Assembly (NCBI GenBank): GCA_014843695.1
Contig: CM026395.1
Span: 45,060,396 to 45,124,395, forward strand
Reading direction: 5' to 3'
Source of the DNA: Archivesica marissinica
Lineage: Eukaryota; Mollusca; Bivalvia; Venerida; Vesicomyidae
Length of the DNA stretch: 64,000 nt
The notes beneath the pieces are model-generated. The model ran no database searches, had not been told where the DNA came from, and was given only the letters and a program-made list of their open reading frames with translations. A program made the translations under genes and the position numbers. Positions 62,501 to 64,000 of this stretch are shown piece after piece; the first letter of the stretch is position 1; the number at the start of each line of letters is the position of its first letter.

Positions 62501-64000
62501 CATGTTCACTATTTCCTAAATCATATTCACATAAAGGACATGTTCACTATTTCCTAAGCCATATCAACATAAAGAACATGTTCACTATTTCCTAAATCAT
62601 ATTCACATAAAGGACGTGTTCACTATTTCCTAAATCACTTTCACATAGAGCACATGTTCACTATTTTCGAAAATATCCAGATAAAGGACATATTCACTAT
62701 TTCCTAAACAATAACTGCATAAAGGACATGTTCACTATTTTCTAAGCCATATCCACATAAAGGACATGTTCACTATTTCCTAAGCCATATCCACATAAAG
62801 GACATGTTCACTATTTCCTAAACCATATCAACATAAAGACATGTTCACTATTTCCTAAACCATATCCACATAAAGGACATGTTCACTATTTCCTAAACAA
62901 TATCCGCATAAAGGACATGTTCACTATTTCCTAAACCATATTCACATAGAGCACATGTTCACTATTTCCTAAACCATATTCACATAGAGCACATGTTCAC
63001 TATTTCCTAAACCATATCCACATAACGGACATGTTCACTATTTCCTAAACCATATCCACATAAAGGACATGTTCACTATTTCCTAAATCATATCCACATA
63101 AAGGACATGTTCACTATTTCCTAAATCATATTCACATAAGGACATGTTCACTATTTCCTAAGCCATATCAACATAAAGAACATGTTCACTATTTCCTAAA
63201 TCATATTCACATAAAGGACATGTTCACTATTTCCTAAATCATATTCACATAAAGGACATGTTCACTATTTCCTAAACCATATCCACATAAAGGACATGTT
63301 CACTATTTCCTAAACCATATCCACATAAAGGACATGTTCACTATTTCCTAAACCATATCCACATAAAGGACATGTTCACTATTTCCTAAACCATATCCAC
63401 ATAAAGGACATGTTCACTATTTCCTAAACCATATCCGCATAAAGGACATGTTCACTATTTCCTAAACCATATTCACATAGAGCACATGTTCACTATTTCC
63501 TAAACCATATCCACATAAAGGACATGTTCACTATTTCCTAAACCATATCCACATAAAGGACATGTTCACTATTTCCTAAGTCATATTTACATAGAGCACA
63601 TGTTCACTATTTCCTAAATCATTTTCACATAAAGGACATGTTCACTATTTCCTAAACCATATCCACATAAAGAACATGTTCACTATTTCCTAAACCATAT
63701 CCACATAAAGGACATGTTCACTATTTCCTAAACCATATCCACATAAAGGACATGTTCACTATTTTCTAAATCATATCCACATAAAGGACATGTTCACTAT
63801 TTCCTAAACCATATCCACATATAGGACATGTTCACTATTTCCTAAATCATATTCACATAAAGGACATGTTCACTATTTCCTAAGCCATATCTGCATAAAG
63901 GACATGTTCACTATTTCCTAAATCATATTCACATAGAGCACATGTTCACTATTTTCTAAACCATATCCACATAAAGGACATGTTCACTATTTCCTAAGCC
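56594..64000 (-). repeat. Satellite A array, inverted, marker-free to the window edge
   Basis: About 195 monomers. The first part resembles the 50-56 kb section; from about 60 kb the units are more uniform. A segment of ~760 bp at about 60.49-61.25 kb recurs at 62.53-63.29 kb with offset 2040, carrying the unique units TTTTCGAAAATATCCAGATAAAGG, CAATAACTGCATAAAGG and CACATAACGGACATG. A partial third copy starts near 61.99 kb (TTTTCGAAACCATATCC). A patch with small losses lies at 61.26-61.47 kb. The array continues beyond the window. No gene is seen. Confidence 0.96.

Noticed and set aside
1..64000. CRISPR-like regular spacing of short repeats
   Set aside because: The repeats are contiguous monomers with no unique spacers, in tens of kilobases of eukaryotic satellite beside a LINE; no cas gene is present.

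Overview
The window is eukaryotic, almost gene-free heterochromatin-type DNA. About 57 kb of it is two tandem satellite families. Satellite A has a 38-bp monomer and satellite B a 44-bp monomer. A single, nearly full-length non-LTR retrotransposon (LINE) supplies the only real coding sequence. No host gene, rRNA, tRNA or CRISPR array is visible. The LINE (ORF1 with coiled coil, RRM-like fold and RGG tail; ORF2 with APE endonuclease, reverse transcriptase and C-terminal zinc knuckle; microsatellite 3' tail) resembles the CR1/L2-like elements I associate with aquatic invertebrates. A mollusc, perhaps a bivalve, is the most compatible host, but that is inference from family resemblance only.

Layout: satellite A on the + strand (1-15441, about 400 monomers). 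It has four copies of a ~60-bp non-satellite 'marker' block in the first 4.5 kb and none after that. Then an assembly gap of exactly 1000 N (15442-16441). Then satellite B on the + strand (16442-23819), homogeneous to about 21.2 kb and more diverged after it. At 23820-23829 the B array flips orientation through a 10-bp spacer flanked by perfect 33-bp inverted arms. Satellite B on the - strand follows (23830 to about 24717), then satellite A on the - strand (about 24718 to 64000, end open). The LINE (25896-31257) sits in this A array, flanked by a 4-bp TATA target-site duplication. An intact 'empty' copy of the same target lies about 480 bp downstream. Ten more marker blocks lie in the - strand A array between 25.8 and 56.6 kb.

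Both satellites are organised in higher-order repeats: variant monomers recur in the same order at 1.2-2.6 kb periods. Several large segments are recent tandem duplications (36.9-41.9 kb, 45.8-50.2 kb, 60.5-63.3 kb). The two arms around the flip are not mirror images: B is 7.4 kb on the left and 0.9 kb on the right, and the marker-bearing A DNA is far from the flip on the left and next to it on the right. This looks like an inversion or fold-back event with later unequal exchange, not one clean palindrome.

The LINE proteins would act together: ORF1 as RNA-binding chaperone, ORF2 nicking the target and reverse transcribing. ORF1 and ORF2 lie in the same reading frame separated by one TAG, and ORF2 has no in-frame ATG before its first endonuclease motif. 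ORF2 is broken by one internal TAG at 28491 and has a Tyr where a zinc-knuckle His is expected, so this copy is probably inactive but young. Several patches (notably 24.14-24.36, 52.69-52.84 and 53.74-54.48 kb) show clustered small indels and T-runs that look like poor consensus sequence.
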